Source: Neurospora tetraspora
Taxonomy: Eukaryota > Ascomycota > Sordariomycetes > Sordariales > Sordariaceae
NCBI RefSeq assembly: GCF_033439725.1
Contig: NW_026944384.1
Coordinates: 4,030,001 to 4,094,000 of the forward strand
Direction: 5' to 3'
DNA length: 64,000 nucleotides
Positions 11,501 through 23,517 of the stretch are shown here, one piece after another. Under the pieces are notes generated by a model. It did no database searches. It saw only the letters and a program-made list of their open reading frames with translations, and was not told the origin of the DNA. Made by a program: the position numbers and the translations under genes. Numbering within the stretch: the first letter of the stretch is position 1; each line of letters starts with the position of its first letter.

Positions 11501-14012
11501 TCCTTGTCCTTCTGACGGCGGGCTGCTCAGGAGCTGACGGTGGCCGCGCGGAAGCCGACTGTCTCCGCATGTTGCTGCCATTGACAGGTGATGCCGTAGA
11601 GCGCGGTAAACTAGTGAGATCCGAAGGGTGAAATAGTTGTGGAACGTCCTACAAAACGAAACGATCAGCAAATTGGCGGCAGGGATCAGGAGACAGACGA
11701 TGGCGTGGAGAAGTTCTTACCTTGACGGCAACATTAAGCCGACTGTTGAACACAGAGTCCGTATCGCCAAAGAGATCAGAGTAGTCCTCGGTAGACTGCT
11801 CACGATAGATTGATTCAGGACGGGGTGGAAGCTCAAACTTGTTGCCGAACTGCGTCCTCACAGGCGACTTAGTCTGTGAGGCGCTTGGAACCGTGGTTTT
11901 GCTGCTTCTTTGCCGCCTATGTCCTTGCTGAGAAGACTTTGTCTCGGATGCCCTCTCTGACCGCTTTGGCAAGGGACGAATCGTCTGCTCAAAATCTCCG
12001 CCAAAGTCTTCGTCCCAGTTCTCCGTGTCTTCTCGCGAACTGTCAATGGACGCAAACGCTTTAAGCCGATCGCTGGAAAGAAGTCCTCCAAAATTGTCCT
12101 GCCCTTTGATGTGAGGGAGGTGGAGCGCACTAGGTGAAATTGCAGTGGCAAAGTCATTGTCCCAGTTATCATCATCTGTTTACCATCAGTCAGCTAACAC
12201 CTCCTCAAGTTCTGATTTCCGATACTCACCAGCTTCTACCGCAGGAGACCTAAAGGCCTCTGCGCTCGGCTTCGGCTTCGGTTGCTGTGGAGGCACCTTT
12301 GTCGAGATAGAGAGGTTTGGACGGTGCTGGCCAGAAGTATTCCTATTCTGCGCGGAAGGATTGCCGTGATCCGAGCCAATCGATGTTCTGGGGTTGGCTT
12401 CCGATGACTTGAGCGCCTTGTTCCATTGCTTGACTTCCTCAACGGCCTGGCTAAAGTTTGATGGTGCTTTTGATATCGGCGCATCACTCCTCCGGCAGCC
12501 CTGAATCCACGAATGTCTCAAAAGCTTTTTTGCTGATACTCTGAGGTTGGGGTCCTTCTGAAAGCACTGCATTAAGAAGTCACGAGCAGCCTAAACTCAT
12601 GGTCAGCATATCAAATTTATCCAGCTTGAAAAATAGGGGTACGAACCGGCGAGACTCCTTCTGGAAGAGGCGGGTGGTCATCGTTGACAATAGCAAAAAG
12701 AGCCGGCATCGCAGCCAGGTGATGATATGGAGGCTTTCCTTGCAGGAGCTCGATAACCGTACACCCAACACTCCAAATATCCGAGGCAGAGGTAGCACCG
12801 GACAACTGGATAATTTCAGGAGCCATCCAGTAGGGTGTCCCTACTACTTGCGCCTCCTTGTCTGGGCCTGCTAGAGTGCTGGTTGACACGCCAAAGTCTG
12901 CCAACTTGACGGTGCCGTCCTTGGTAGTCAAGATGTTGGCACCTTTGATATCTCGATGGATGACACCCTGGTCGTGCAGATACTGCAGCCCCTGGAGGAC
13001 CTGGGTCATGTATACCCCGACGAGATTTTCCGGGAACTTGCCGTAGGCTTTACATATCGAATGCAGCGATCCATTTTCGCAGTACCTGTCCAACTCGTGT
13101 TAGTGTTCTCAGTGTCTCTTCACGGCTCAGGGAAACCACTTACTCGAGGATAATATTCAAGCAATCCGCAGTTTTTACGAAGCCGATGTACTTGACAATA
13201 TTGTCATGCTAGATGGTGTTAGTATCTCTCTCCCTCCCTCACTGATAGCTGCTGTATCTGCTTACGTGAAGGTTTTTCAAAAGATCGATTTCGGCCTATA
13301 CAATGTCAGCTTGAAAAAGCTCGGACGAACTTTATAAATCCTCAAGCCAACTCACCTCGATCATCCGCAGCTCGCTTTTCGGTACATCGACCAGCTTGAT
13401 TTGCTTGACGGCCACGGCCTCGCCGGTTCCCCAGTTGAAGGCCTTGTAGACCGACCCAAAGGCTCCTTTTCCGATGCAATCACCGAGTCGCTAAACACCC
13501 ACGTATGTGGTCATAGGTCAGCCATGTCTCACAAGAATTGAATATGTGATATCGTTGTATTAATAAGTCGGGTCACTGTGGCCCCATGCCGGTGCTGCTG
13601 AACAAAGAGATCAGACGATGCAAGCCACTGAGCATGCCGAGAGGTGCATATGTAAGCAATGTAGGCACGGTACGAGCCGCCTTGCCACGACCCTTCAACA
13701 CCGGGTAGAAAGTTTAAGTTTGAGGAATCCAGGAGCTGACTGGGGCTTCAAACCCATTGAACACGACATGTCATACACGATTTGCGGTAAAGCACCCTTA
13801 CGAACACATCCGGGGAAAATGGGAGTGAGCAAGAAAGAAAGACGTACATAGTCCTTTAGGCCCGGATCTTGAACTGCCTTTTCTCGGCCATGGCCGCCAG
13901 CCTCCCGACGCGGCGTCCCCGGCATTTTGGTAGCCACGACTGCTGCTGCCTTGCCGTTCCCGCCATGGTACGAGCGCTCGGTGGAGGAGGAGCCCGGCGG
14001 GTTCGGCGCCAT
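8502..14012 (-). CDS. cdc-7: septation initiation network kinase, Cdc7p/SepH type
   Basis: A Ser/Thr kinase of the septation initiation network, acting with Spg1-type GTPase at the spindle pole and septum to trigger cytokinesis. Twelve exons (14012-13848, 13490-13356, 13295-13266, 13208-13144, 13085-12647, 12590-12230, 12175-11721, 11648-11151, 11086-10943, 10875-10597, 10535-10325, 10267-8502) give 1515 residues with closed phases. The kinase domain spans about residues 56-315: GKGAFGSV loop, Lys84 in [14 protein letters not shown] with Asp177, DFG at 195-197, then GTPYWMAPE. Acidic W/D repeats (DNWDNDF, ENWDEDF) follow. An Armadillo-like helical region includes [12 protein letters not shown] and [20 protein letters not shown], which is diagnostic of SepH. 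The C-terminus is Ser/Gly/Arg-rich. The ATG at 14012 (MAPNPPG) is the first in frame. A 30-nt exon 3 and the TATA-like site 210 bp upstream are notable. Confidence 0.93.
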
Positions 14013-16316
14013 GCCTGCGGCCCCGGTCCGGAAGGCTTTACCGATCCAGTCAAAGATTCCCCCCACTTTTGTTCACCCTCTCTCCGCAGAGGTTAATATG
14101 TCCGAAGTTTTGGGTCTGCCGTCGGTGGGCAGATATATGTACGAAGGGGCCCGAGGGCCTGGGACTCTGTTGAGAGAGCCGAAGCTGGCTGGCTGTTGTT
14201 CAAGGGTTCTTGCCGAGAGAGATTATATAGGGTGGATATCGACGAGGTGGTAGCGTGTTGTATCCCATTCCCAATCCCGGGCTACGAACGGAGGAGGGGT
14301 CCGCTTTCCAAGTTGTGATTCGCAATATGGAAACCCGGGCTGGTCGCCGGCCGGCCCAAGGTGTAGTAAAATGAGTGGGCGTCGGTGTTGAGTTCCCCGC
14401 TACGGATGTGATGATGCGCCGGAAATTTCGATGCGAAAACAAGATCGGGTCCGTGTGGGGTACGGAACCGAAAGAATGTAGAAGAGCGCGACGGGAAGTC
14501 CGTGGAGTGAAAGCTGATGACTCGGAATGTACAGCAAGATGTTTGGCAAATCAGCGAGAATGTGCTCGATACGGCCGGCGTTTCGTCGGAATCGTATATT
14601 CTTATCGTCTCTGCGAGAGTCTATGGGTGGACATCTACAGCGTCAAAAAGTAGACAGAAAGGTATCGATATATGAAGGCGCCGAGAACAAGGCCGAAGGT
14701 TCGGCGGGACAAGGCGAAGATGGTGGTGCTATTGCTGGCGCTCAGAAAGATTAAGTGTGAAGAAAGGCCAGGACAGGGCGTCGCCGTTAGACGCTGGATG
14801 CTGGGTGCTGGAGAGCCTGGATGATGCTGGATGTTATTGTTGTTGTGGTTGTTGGATGCCAGGTGCTGGTCGCTTGTTGTCGTGTGTCAGATGGTTCGAG
14901 ATGGTGTACCGCGGGGTAAAAGTAGAGACGGAGGTACCTTGATATCCTTGTTTCTTGACGACGAGTTCATCCGGCATTTGTTGGCCGAACTTTGAAAAAG
15001 AGAAAGAGCAAAAGATGGATAGAAGCTACCCCTGGGAGGGGAAAACGTAATGTATGATCCGTACTGGATATCCCAACGACGAACTGGACTGTTTGCGCTA
15101 CACCCACCACCGCTGAAAAGCTGGTAGAGGTAATGGAAATGTTGCAAGTGATGCTGCAGTGAAGCCCTGGATGTCTTGGACGCCTCGAGAAACACTGCAA
15201 TAGCTGAAAAGAGTGGATCTCTGGAGTGTTTGGCATGTATGCGCTGCCGTGGGCCTAGGCATTTCGACGGGTCGATGGAGTGTCATCACAGAAGCATCAA
15301 AAAGAGAGAAATGACAGGATCCCATCCTAGGATCCTTCCCGTCGACTCGGATTTTCCGCGCGCCAATGCGACGATACTCATCTTCACTTTCACCTGCTTC
15401 CGGCGGTAGGCAGTTCTATCCAGTCACGCAGTGCATCTAATGCAGCTTCATAAAGCCTGCATGAAGTTTAGCAACATATCAATTCTAACTTGCATGCAGC
15501 TGCTGTAGTGCGGAGGTACGGCTCTATAGAAGTAGCGCTATCGCCATCCCCATCATGCCTCTTCTAGGTATCTTATCAATGTCAACATTCCACTTTGTTG
15601 ACCGGTAGAGGAGCATAAACCTTCATACCCCTCCACCGCCAGCACGTCTAGGAAATTTACACATGGCACCTGTGTAAAGTCTCTATTGGATCTAAATAGC
15701 TTTTTAGTGTTTCAGATTGGAACCGCCGCCCATGTTTTAAGCCCTTCGCTACCGTCTATCTAGTCGAGATCGTCTCCATATCTCAGACATTTCGTTACCA
15801 ACCAAGGGGATGATAGGAACCTCACATACAAACACACCAAGAGCCATATTTTCAAATATTCGTCAACCATTACTATTTATTACCGTATCGCCCAACCGCT
15901 CCAGCTGCCAGTCCTTCATTTTTTTCCCGGTCCACTGGAAGGCCTCAGCTTAGTATGTACCGGGCAATCATATAATACATCAGCACAGCGCCGCTTCAAG
16001 GCTGCTGTCTTCCCGGGCCGCTTCCAGTCGTAACATGTTTTACCTATCAGGAGACTTCCTTCTTCGTCAAGTCTGATGGTGTTAAGGATGAATCATGCTC
16101 AGTCATACGGTGATGAAAAGGACGGGAGAACAAGAAAAAGGACACCCGAATAGACCATAACGCCGCTCGCCGTATGCGCCAAAGGACAGAAAAAAAGAAG
16201 GGAAAAGAAAATACCGGGAATCAAGTGTGCATCACTAACTGCACGAGCAAGTTTGCCCTTGAGAGCAAATGCCATGAGTTCAAAACACCCACACAGACAC
16301 TGAAGTGACTCGGTGC
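14013..16316. other. cdc-7 promoter and long intergenic region
   Basis: About 2.3 kb without a recognisable gene. The part near 14.0-15.0 kb should hold the cdc-7 leader and promoter, and 15.9-16.3 kb the 3' UTR of the next gene. Open frames here are short and have no coding features that I can support. Confidence 0.4.
14221..14230 (-). promoter_or_regulatory. TATA-like element upstream of cdc-7
   Basis: CTATATAATC on the minus strand, about 210 bp before the chosen ATG. It is a good match to a TATA box, but chance occurrence is possible and the transcription start is unknown. Confidence 0.3.
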
Positions 16317-17624
16317 TCAGTTCCCAGATGCACCCCGTGAAAGCATCCGGCTAAGCCCAGCCTCAGCCCACCATTCATCGGGGACATCCTCGCGCGTAGC
16401 AAGGTTGCGCACGATGCGCTGCAGGCCTCCCATACCGCCCAAGATCTCCAGAGAGTCATCGCTGCTATCATTGCGGGTAACATCCGCATACGACCGCCGA
16501 ATACTGTTCAAGCTAGGAGGGAAACGAGTAAGCGGGTTCACGTCCAGCTCGTCCTCCTCATCACCTTCCGTGTCGGAATTTTCACCTCCCGACTCACACG
16601 ATGGCTCAAGTTCTATAGCTTCTGAGGGCGCATCCGGGACGGTGACAGAAGTCCCGACGGAGGGTGCCGCCGCGTTTTGCGAGGCAACGGCAGATGCCGA
16701 AGCGGAAGCAGACGAAGAGCCAGAGCTGGGCGTTAGCGGGTCTGGCGTCAGGGTGGTCGTGAAAATGTCCCATACATGGTCGCCCTCGGGACTGAGACTC
16801 CGGTTGCGATCTCCTAAACCATCCAGTCGCGGCGTCCCAACAGACGGTGCCTGCTCACCTCGACGGCGACCAGAAATTGCATCAGGTCTCGGGTAAGGAT
16901 TGCCCCATGTGCCGTACAGAGACGAGGCCCGGTCCGCGGCCCGATCCCTGATGCGGCGCAGAGCTGCGCGTTCTCGACTCTGCTAGTTGTTAGTTGGTGC
17001 TGTCCAGTTGACTCAGACGGTGTGTAGAAAAAGGTGAGCGCATACCGGGGTAGGTGGGCCCCGATTCATCTGAGACGATGTACGAGGTTCTACGGGCGGC
17101 GGTGGCGGCGGCGGCACTCTACGAGATAGAAAGCCAGGCTCAACGGCCATGTGTGCAAAAGGTGGTTCCGCGGTCAAATGCGCGAGGAAAGGATTAGGTT
17201 CGGGATCCTCATCGTCAGTTAGGGCGCCTGGGTACTGGGACATCGAATGCAGGTGAGCCAACCGCCTGCCAAACAAGGCAATGACCTGGTCATCGAGCAT
17301 ACCACCTAGACGACTAGCCCCGTCGCGTGTGGTGTCGCGACTAGATTCCGCATTGTTGGGCGCATTGTTGCTGTTGCTGTCGCTGTTGGAGCCGCTTGAT
17401 CGTTCGGCCGGAGGGGATCGGCGTCTGGGGTTGTCATAGTTGTAACTAGCAGCAGCAGCATTACCACTGTTGATAGCAGCGGTGATAGCGAGGCGACGTC
17501 GGCGTTGCTGCCGTTGTTCGGCAGTCGGGAGGCGGCTGCGTCTAATGGAGGATCGAGCTTCGGCAGCGTTCTTGTCTGCCGCCGACCTCGATTGGATGTC
17601 GGACTCGACAGGCGCTTGGTACAA
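16317..17624 (-). CDS. unknown Sordariomycete protein, 5' end unresolved
   Basis: I do not recognise a named family. Two exons are clear: 17624-17046 and 16982-16317, joined by an intron with donor GTATGC and acceptor CTAG, in phase. The product is mostly low-complexity: Arg-rich start (RRSRLPTAEQRQQRRRR), Asn/Ser runs, a six-proline run (VPPPPPPPVE), acidic Ser-rich stretches, and an ordered-looking C-terminus, GLQRIVRNLATREDVPDEWW followed by AEAGLSRMLS. That C-terminal block is the likely conserved part. No in-frame ATG precedes the coding-like sequence at 17624, so an upstream exon must exist. An ATG at 17749 (MFEMVLSVNP) is open up to the boundary, but no donor/acceptor pair there gives the right phase without an intron of about 37 nt. 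Coordinates are therefore partial at the 5' end. Confidence 0.6.
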
Positions 17625-18614
17625 TCTGATTGGGAGGACGTGTCAGGTCAGCTCAAGCCTACAGAGTAGAATAGGAGAATGCGACTGGATCGGTTGCCCT
17701 GACGGGGCGCATCATCGGGTTGACGGAAAGCACCATCTCGAACATGTGTGACAGATGAAAGTGACGAAATCGCGGTGGATACGGATGGCAAAGGGGGATA
17801 AGCGCGGACGCGAAACGCCCTGACGCGGCCCGGTGTTCTTACCGGAGACCCATGGAGTTTGCTTGAGTCGCGATGTCGCGACAGAGCGACGCTGGAAGCA
17901 ACGGAAGTTATTAACGAGCGTGACGGGTGAGTAAGCGAGAGCTTGTTGGTGATGGCGGGGGCTCGTCAATGGATAAGGAATTTTGATGTTGCGATGAAAG
18001 AATGCGCCCCGGACTCTGTTCTGGAATCCTTGCCCTAGATGGCGGTCGTGGGGTTTGCGCTGCGGAAAGCGGATAGCGGATGATTCAGTCTGGTTTGGTT
18101 TGCCAGATCGGAACGAGCGAAGGGGAGACGACGGGATTGCAGGCGTCAGGGGATTGGGGTTTTGACAGGAGAGATGAAAGTGGCTGGGCGGGTCTTCTCC
18201 AGGTTGCAACATGCCCCATGCCCGGCCCCAGGGCAATAGGCTTAGTGCGCTGAGAAATATCGGTCTAACTGCATGTCAGCAGAGAAGCCATGCGCTTACC
18301 AGAGTCCATGCGTTTATACTATCTAACTGCTGAAAATGTGCCTGAAAGTTATGCATCATAAAGAAGATTGTGACTTCCTATTCCACTCAGCTAGAATAAA
18401 TGAATCAGGGGTTTTCCTTGCCCACGCAGATCACTTTATGCGCCCCGCCATAAGCATCCGCCGATGACGGGCCAGTGTCCTTGGCTTCTGGCTCTCCTCT
18501 GAGAGTGATGACGGGACTTGGCAAAGGACCCCAGGAGATCGATCCGCATCGCCACCAATCACCTTCACACGTCACTCTGAATGTGAGTGAGTTCATTACC
18601 AGTTCACCATCGCC
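17625..18614. other. divergent promoter region
   Basis: It lies between the start of the unknown gene (-) and the folate-ligase gene (+). It probably contains the missing first exon and leader of the unknown gene. The open frame 17712-18236 (-) has no coding features that I recognise. Confidence 0.4.
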
Positions 18615-19853
18615 ATGATCGATCTCGGACTGGCCCGCATCGGGCGTCTTCTTCAGCACACGCCGCAGACCTGGAAGGCCATCCACGTTGCCGGCACCAA
18701 CGGCAAGGGCTCAATATGTGCCTCTCTCTCGGCCATGCTCAGTGCCAGCGGTGTCTCGTGTGCAAGGTTCACCTCACCTCATCTCATCGACCGCTGGGAC
18801 TGTATCACCATCAACGAGAAGCCCGTCCCCGAGACGATTTTCCGTCAAGTCGAGGGCTTGGTCAAGCAGCGGGACCAGGACGAGAAGATCGGGGCGACCG
18901 AGTTTGAGCTCCTCGCAGCAACCGCCTTTGAGATCTTCCACCGTCTGAAGGTTGAGTATGGCGTAATCGAGGTTGGTCTCGGCGGGAAGCTGGACGCTAC
19001 CAACATCATGAAGCACAAGTCCGTTACCGTCATCGCCAAAATTGGTCTCGACCACCAGTCCTTCCTAGGGAACACGATCGAGGAGATCGCACTGCAGAAA
19101 GCAGGCATTATCCGCTCCGGCGTTCCCTGTGTCGTTGATGGCAGCAACGAGTCCTCGGTCCTGAAAGTTATTCAAGACCACGCGAAGGAGGTCGGCGGCG
19201 TAGAGTTGCACTATCCCTCGTCCGATTCCGCCCTGGTCCAGGTTCTCACCAACGAAGGCTACGAGCCGCATCAAGTCCAGAACCTGGCGTGCGCGTTGTT
19301 GGCCTTCCGCTTAGCCTGTCCAGACTTTGACCACTCGCTGGGCCGTCTTCTCCGCATCGTTAAGAAGCTGCAATGGCCCGGCCGTCTGCAAAGAATTGAC
19401 CTCTTTCCCATAGTCGGACGGCATCAAGAGGCTCTGCTGGACGGAGCCCACAATAGCCAGTCAGCCGAAGTTTTGGCTGCCTATGTCAACAAGCACTACC
19501 GCTCGCCGAGTCAATCAATCACTTGGGTGTTGGCCGCTTCCAAAGGCAAAGATGTGGACAGTATCATGTCCCATAACATACAGCCGAGTGATCAGGTCAC
19601 GGCCGTGCAGTTTGGGCCAGTTGATGGAATGCCGTGGGTTAAAGCCGAGGACCCGACCAACCTGATCGACCAGGCAATTCGTTATGGTGTCGATACTCAG
19701 AACACGCACGACTCGGGAGATGATGTACGAACTGCCCTGGAATGGGCATCCAAGGCTGCGGGAGATAAGCCAATTGTTATTGCTGGGAGTTTGTATCTGG
19801 TCTCCAGCGTTCTACGACTCATGCGCGAGGCGGAATCTCATCAAAAAGCATGA
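18615..19853 (+). CDS. dihydrofolate synthase / folylpolyglutamate synthase family
   Basis: A Mur-ligase-type ATP-dependent enzyme that adds glutamate to dihydropteroate or folate, in the folate one-carbon pathway. One exon of 412 residues, close to yeast Fol3. The N-terminus MIDLGLARIGRLLQHTP leads into the P-loop HVAGTNGKGS (residues 24-33). Further family marks are KIGLDHQSFLGNTIEEIALQ with the metal/ATP-site His, KAGIIRSGVPCVVDG, WPGRLQRIDLF, and LLDGAHNSQSAEVLAAYV, the glutamate-ligase C-domain motif. The compact length and absence of a targeting sequence favour the dihydrofolate-synthase branch over mitochondrial polyglutamate synthase, but this is inference. The next gene starts 280 bp downstream on the same strand. 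Confidence 0.92.
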   Translation: MIDLGLARIGRLLQHTPQTWKAIHVAGTNGKGSICASLSAMLSASGVSCARFTSPHLIDRWDCITINEKPVPETIFRQVEGLVKQRDQDEKIGATEFELLAATAFEIFHRLKVEYGVIEVGLGGKLDATNIMKHKSVTVIAKIGLDHQSFLGNTIEEIALQKAGIIRSGVPCVVDGSNESSVLKVIQDHAKEVGGVELHYPSSDSALVQVLTNEGYEPHQVQNLACALLAFRLACPDFDHSLGRLLRIVKKLQWPGRLQRIDLFPIVGRHQEALLDGAHNSQSAEVLAAYVNKHYRSPSQSITWVLAASKGKDVDSIMSHNIQPSDQVTAVQFGPVDGMPWVKAEDPTNLIDQAIRYGVDTQNTHDSGDDVRTALEWASKAAGDKPIVIAGSLYLVSSVLRLMREAESHQKA

Positions 19854-19955
19854 GGCGTGGACAGCCGAAAAAAACTTTGGATATCAAAAATTTGGGACCA
19901 TGGCCCGTGGACTGGTGTTTGTTTTGGTTGAAAAGGGGCTTCTGCCAAACCCCTG

Positions 19956-19961
19956 AATAAA
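19956..19961 (+). promoter_or_regulatory. polyadenylation signal AATAAA
   Basis: An exact AATAAA about 100 bp after the folate-ligase stop and before the next ATG at 20133, in the expected place for 3' end formation. Confidence 0.35.
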
Positions 19962-20132
19962 TCTTGGCCAATTTTCAGACAAACCATTTCCCCAATTACT
20001 TTGCCAATGTCTACTGCGTCTGCCCCAAGTCGAAGAAATCACATGATCACTCATGTATCAGAAAAAGGCGGTCAATCTTGCCAGCAGATCCATCTCTTCC
20101 TCAATCTCAGACTCACCACCACTACCATCACC

Positions 20133-21054
20133 ATGCCATCACCACCACCACCAAACCACCTCATAATCGTCTGCGGACACGCCATCTGGCTCGGCGGCCC
20201 AGCAAACGGCTGGGACGAATCCGAATGGCTCATTGAGCCCTACAAGAAGGGCGAAACGCCCACGTTCATTGCCCACATCAAAGCAGGCCTCGAAGAACTA
20301 GCCAAAGATGACGGCGCGGTGTTGATGTTTTCCGGGTTCGCGCCTCCGCATATACATACCCCTTCCATGTCTAACCTTCATCCGACTAACTCCTACAAAA
20401 AAAAAAAGCGGCCCAACCCGCCCCGAAACACGCCTCTCCGAAGCCCAAAGTTACTACAACCTAGCCCTCGCCAACTCCTTTTTCGGCCTCTCACCTTCTT
20501 CCTCTTCTGCTGCTGCCCCCTCCTCCTTTTCGAACCGCATCTTCCTAGAAGAACGCGCCCTAGACTCCTACTACAACATCCTCTTCTCCCTCATCCACTA
20601 CTGGCGCGTCGTCCACCATCCTCAGCACGCCTGGCCGGAGCGCATCACCATCGTCAGCCACGCGTTCAAGCGGAACCGGCTGGTGGATGGGCACTGCGCT
20701 GCTATTTTCGGGTTGATTCCGTCGCAGCTGGAGTTGGAGAAAAGGGTGAGGTTTGTGGGGATTAATCCGCCTGGGGTTGATGGGGTTGGTAGCGTTGATG
20801 GGGATGGGGGGTCGAAGGAGAAGAAGGAAGCTATGCAAGGGGTGCAGTTGGCGCTGGGACAGTGGGCTGAGGATCCGCATGGGGTGGGGGAGGAGCTGGC
20901 TGGGAAGAGGAGGGCGAGGAATTGTTGGGGGTTGGATCAGCGGTTGTTCTTTAGTGAGGAGGAGAGGAGGAGGAGTGGAGTTGAGACGAGGATGTTGGAA
21001 GATGGGAGTGAAGCGTTGGTTGATGGGGAGAAGCCGAGGCCTTGGGCGAGGTGA
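20133..21054 (+). CDS. YdcF-like DUF218 family protein
   Basis: A DUF218 (ElyC/SanA/YdcF superfamily) protein. The fold is known from bacterial YdcF, but the biochemical role in fungi is not established. Two exons, 20133-20335 and 20409-21054, give 282 residues. The N-terminus has LIIVCGHAIWLGG, typical of the first strand and loop. Splicing creates the family signature SGGPTRPETRLSEAQSY; the genomic sequence does not show it unspliced. Later blocks are RITIVSHAFKRNRLVDGHC and VRFVGINPPGVDG. The intron is 73 nt, and its acceptor is preceded by 11 adenines rather than pyrimidines. The start MPSPPPPNHL is chosen because upstream in-frame sequence reads like leader. The gene converges on the hydrolase gene with only 94 bp between stops. 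Confidence 0.85.
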
Positions 21055-21148
21055 TGGACGGTGTCGTGATTGCGTGGTTCATTAAGATAGTCTGTGGGAC
21101 TTGTATTTCTAGAGCTGGTGACATCCACTTCTGTGAATGACCGAACAT

Positions 21149-22397
21149 TCAGATCTTCGACTTCCCATTCCTTGCCTGAGCAGTTATATCCGCATCAGCA
21201 CTCTTAACCACCTCCTTCACCCATTCAACCGCGTCCTTGACCATGCCCACGCTGAAGGTGTGCCCAACTCCCGCATAGGTCCTCTCATCCACCGAGATCC
21301 TCGCCTCCTTATACTTATCCACGGCCTCCTTAAACCACCTCGTGAACGCCTCACCGCACCGAGGGGGCACGAGCTTGTCTTCTGCGCCATTACAAAGGAG
21401 GAACTGCTTCCCCTGAAGACGTTCAAGGAGAATCTGCCTTCTTTGACGTTCATCCTCGTCTGCTGAGCTTGGGGAGGAAGATGGCGATGCTGAAGCCGGG
21501 GATGAGGGAATAGGGGAGGTGCCAAACAGGATTCCCTTCGGGTCCGTCTTGCAGGCGGCCGCGACCAAGGAAGGAGGGAAGTCCTTGCTCCCCAGGAAGG
21601 TGGCGGCACCGGTGTCGGCAGAGTAAGTTGATAGCTTTGAGAGACGGGCGCGGTCGGTGATGAGGTCTATTGGGGGAAATTAGTTATTTGCTAGGTAGTT
21701 CATGCCAAAAAAGGAATAAGAAGAATAACTCACTCATAAAATCAGGGCACCCAATAACCGCCACGCCAGCGCGCACTCTCGGGTCCGCAAACATAAGCTG
21801 CCACACGCTGTGTCCTCCGAGGGAGACGCCCAAGGCAAGGTGGTGGTCAATCACCTTTCTCTGCTTCCCTTCTTCCTCTCCGCTGTCATGGAAGAGATAT
21901 GACTCCACGACATCCCTAGTGAAATGAATTTATCAGTCACAATCCTTCCTTCGGTCCTTTGCTCAGTATCAATCAAAAACTCACAACAAAACCCTCTGAT
22001 CCCCCACCATCCCCACAATCCCCCCCAACATATCCTGCGCATGCGTCTTGTTTCCCTCCCTCCACGCTCCGTTCGCCGGATCATGCACCAATCTCGTCCC
22101 GTGGTTTCGTTGGTCGTAGGCCAAGGCGATCAACCCTCTACTATCCTTCTCACTTCCAGTAGATTCGTTCCAAGCACCAACACACCGCGCCGCAATCTCC
22201 CGCATGTGCTCCTTGTTCCGCGTCCGTTGGTGGTGCAGCCACAGACAGGAGACGCGGGATACGTTGGCGGAAAGCTCGTCGAGGCCGTAGACGTCGACGA
22301 GGAGGCCGGCCATGGGGATGGTTTTGAGAGAGATGGAGGGGACGAGGGGCAGGCCGTCGGTGGAGATGCCGCCGGAGTTGGCGGCGGTTTGAGACAT
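21149..22397 (-). CDS. alpha/beta hydrolase
   Basis: A serine hydrolase of the alpha/beta fold; substrate unknown. Exons 22397-21985, 21915-21734 and 21666-21149 give 370 residues. The nucleophile elbow is GVSLGGHSVW, with Ser about residue 169. The acid is probably the Asp in CNGAEDKLVPP, and the His is in YAGVGHTFSVGM near the C-terminus. An early block IALAYDQRNHGTRLV looks like the oxyanion-hole/strand 3-4 region. No signal peptide is visible, so it is probably cytosolic. The C-terminus SADADITAQARNGKSKI is polar. Its 3' end lies 94 bp from that of the DUF218 gene, so the two transcripts probably overlap. Confidence 0.85.
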
Positions 22398-23517
22398 TGC
22401 TGCGGTGGTTGGTGTTGTCGACGTAGTTCCTCTGACGAGAAGCCTTTAAGGGATGGGAGCTTGGTGAGTTCGGATCCGGGGTGTTTTGTTGTCGTTGTTG
22501 TTGACAGGGACGGAGATGTCACACAGCCGTAGCGGGATATCGGACGGACGGAGCAAGAGGAGGTTGACTTGGAGGAGATGGGAGGTTAACAGGGGAATAT
22601 AAGAGCAATGGAGAAGTGTTGTTATAAATGTGAGGTGAACGGATGAAAAACGGACTTGAACCACTTGAAACATGAAAGTGATGACATTCGGTGGCGTTGA
22701 ACCGAGGCACCGGGACGCTAGCGGAGGTTGCGGGCGGGAGGTCGTGCTTACCCCACCTGAACGGCACCGGTACGGCCCACGGGAGGGGCTTTACAGGCGG
22801 GGTCGGAGAACCCTTGGGACTTCCATTTCGATGTTGTTCACCGGCCGCATCATCCGCACTCCCAGAGAAATGATTTGTTTGCAATGATCATGTCGAAGTG
22901 TCTTTTGATATCAGCTTTCTATAATTTTTCTGGTCTTCCTGCTGTTTCTTAAAGACCAATGCCGTCTTGGGCAAGTGTTTAGCCGTACGGTCGTTTTGCA
23001 CGATGACAGCAACCTAGGGTCTTTACTTGTTCTTTTGATGCTCGGTAGAAGCTCATTTTGTCAATGAATGAAAATCCTAGAGGAAAATGAAACATACACT
23101 CAAGATTATGTTTGACATTGCCCGTCTCACCCAGTCCCGATGACACCGGCGATACGGACCGGTTCAAACACAAGCGAAGCGGGACCCACACGGCGTTAGC
23201 CCCGCTTTAATTCGGGGTATGCTACGGTACTCCGGCCGAATGTAAGCGCTCCGCGTTCCGTAAACAGCGTTGCTTTACACAACCAACCACATAGAGGCAG
23301 CTAGGCAACAGCAGGCAGCCATGGGTCTCAGAGTCGTAGTTCAACTGTATTTTTTGTTGAAAGTTCACTACTGATTGTGAATCACCTCAAACGACCTCTC
23401 GAGTATCAATGGTCTATAAAAAGTTTAAAAAAATTGTCGAAAACATGAAACTTCGTAGACTTCACTCAATCTACTTCTTGAACAACCATCAAGTACTTGA
23501 ATTTCAAACCAGTCAAA
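22398..23517. other. divergent promoter region
   Basis: It lies between the hydrolase (-) and the HD-domain gene (+). I see no ORF with coding features. The last 100 bp before 23518 carry a TATA-like site and an A/C-rich leader. Confidence 0.45.
23415..23422 (+). promoter_or_regulatory. TATA box candidate for the HD-domain gene
   Basis: TATAAAAA lies 96-103 bp before the ATG at 23518 and is followed by a CT-rich then A-rich leader. Spacing is right for a fungal core promoter. Confidence 0.45.
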
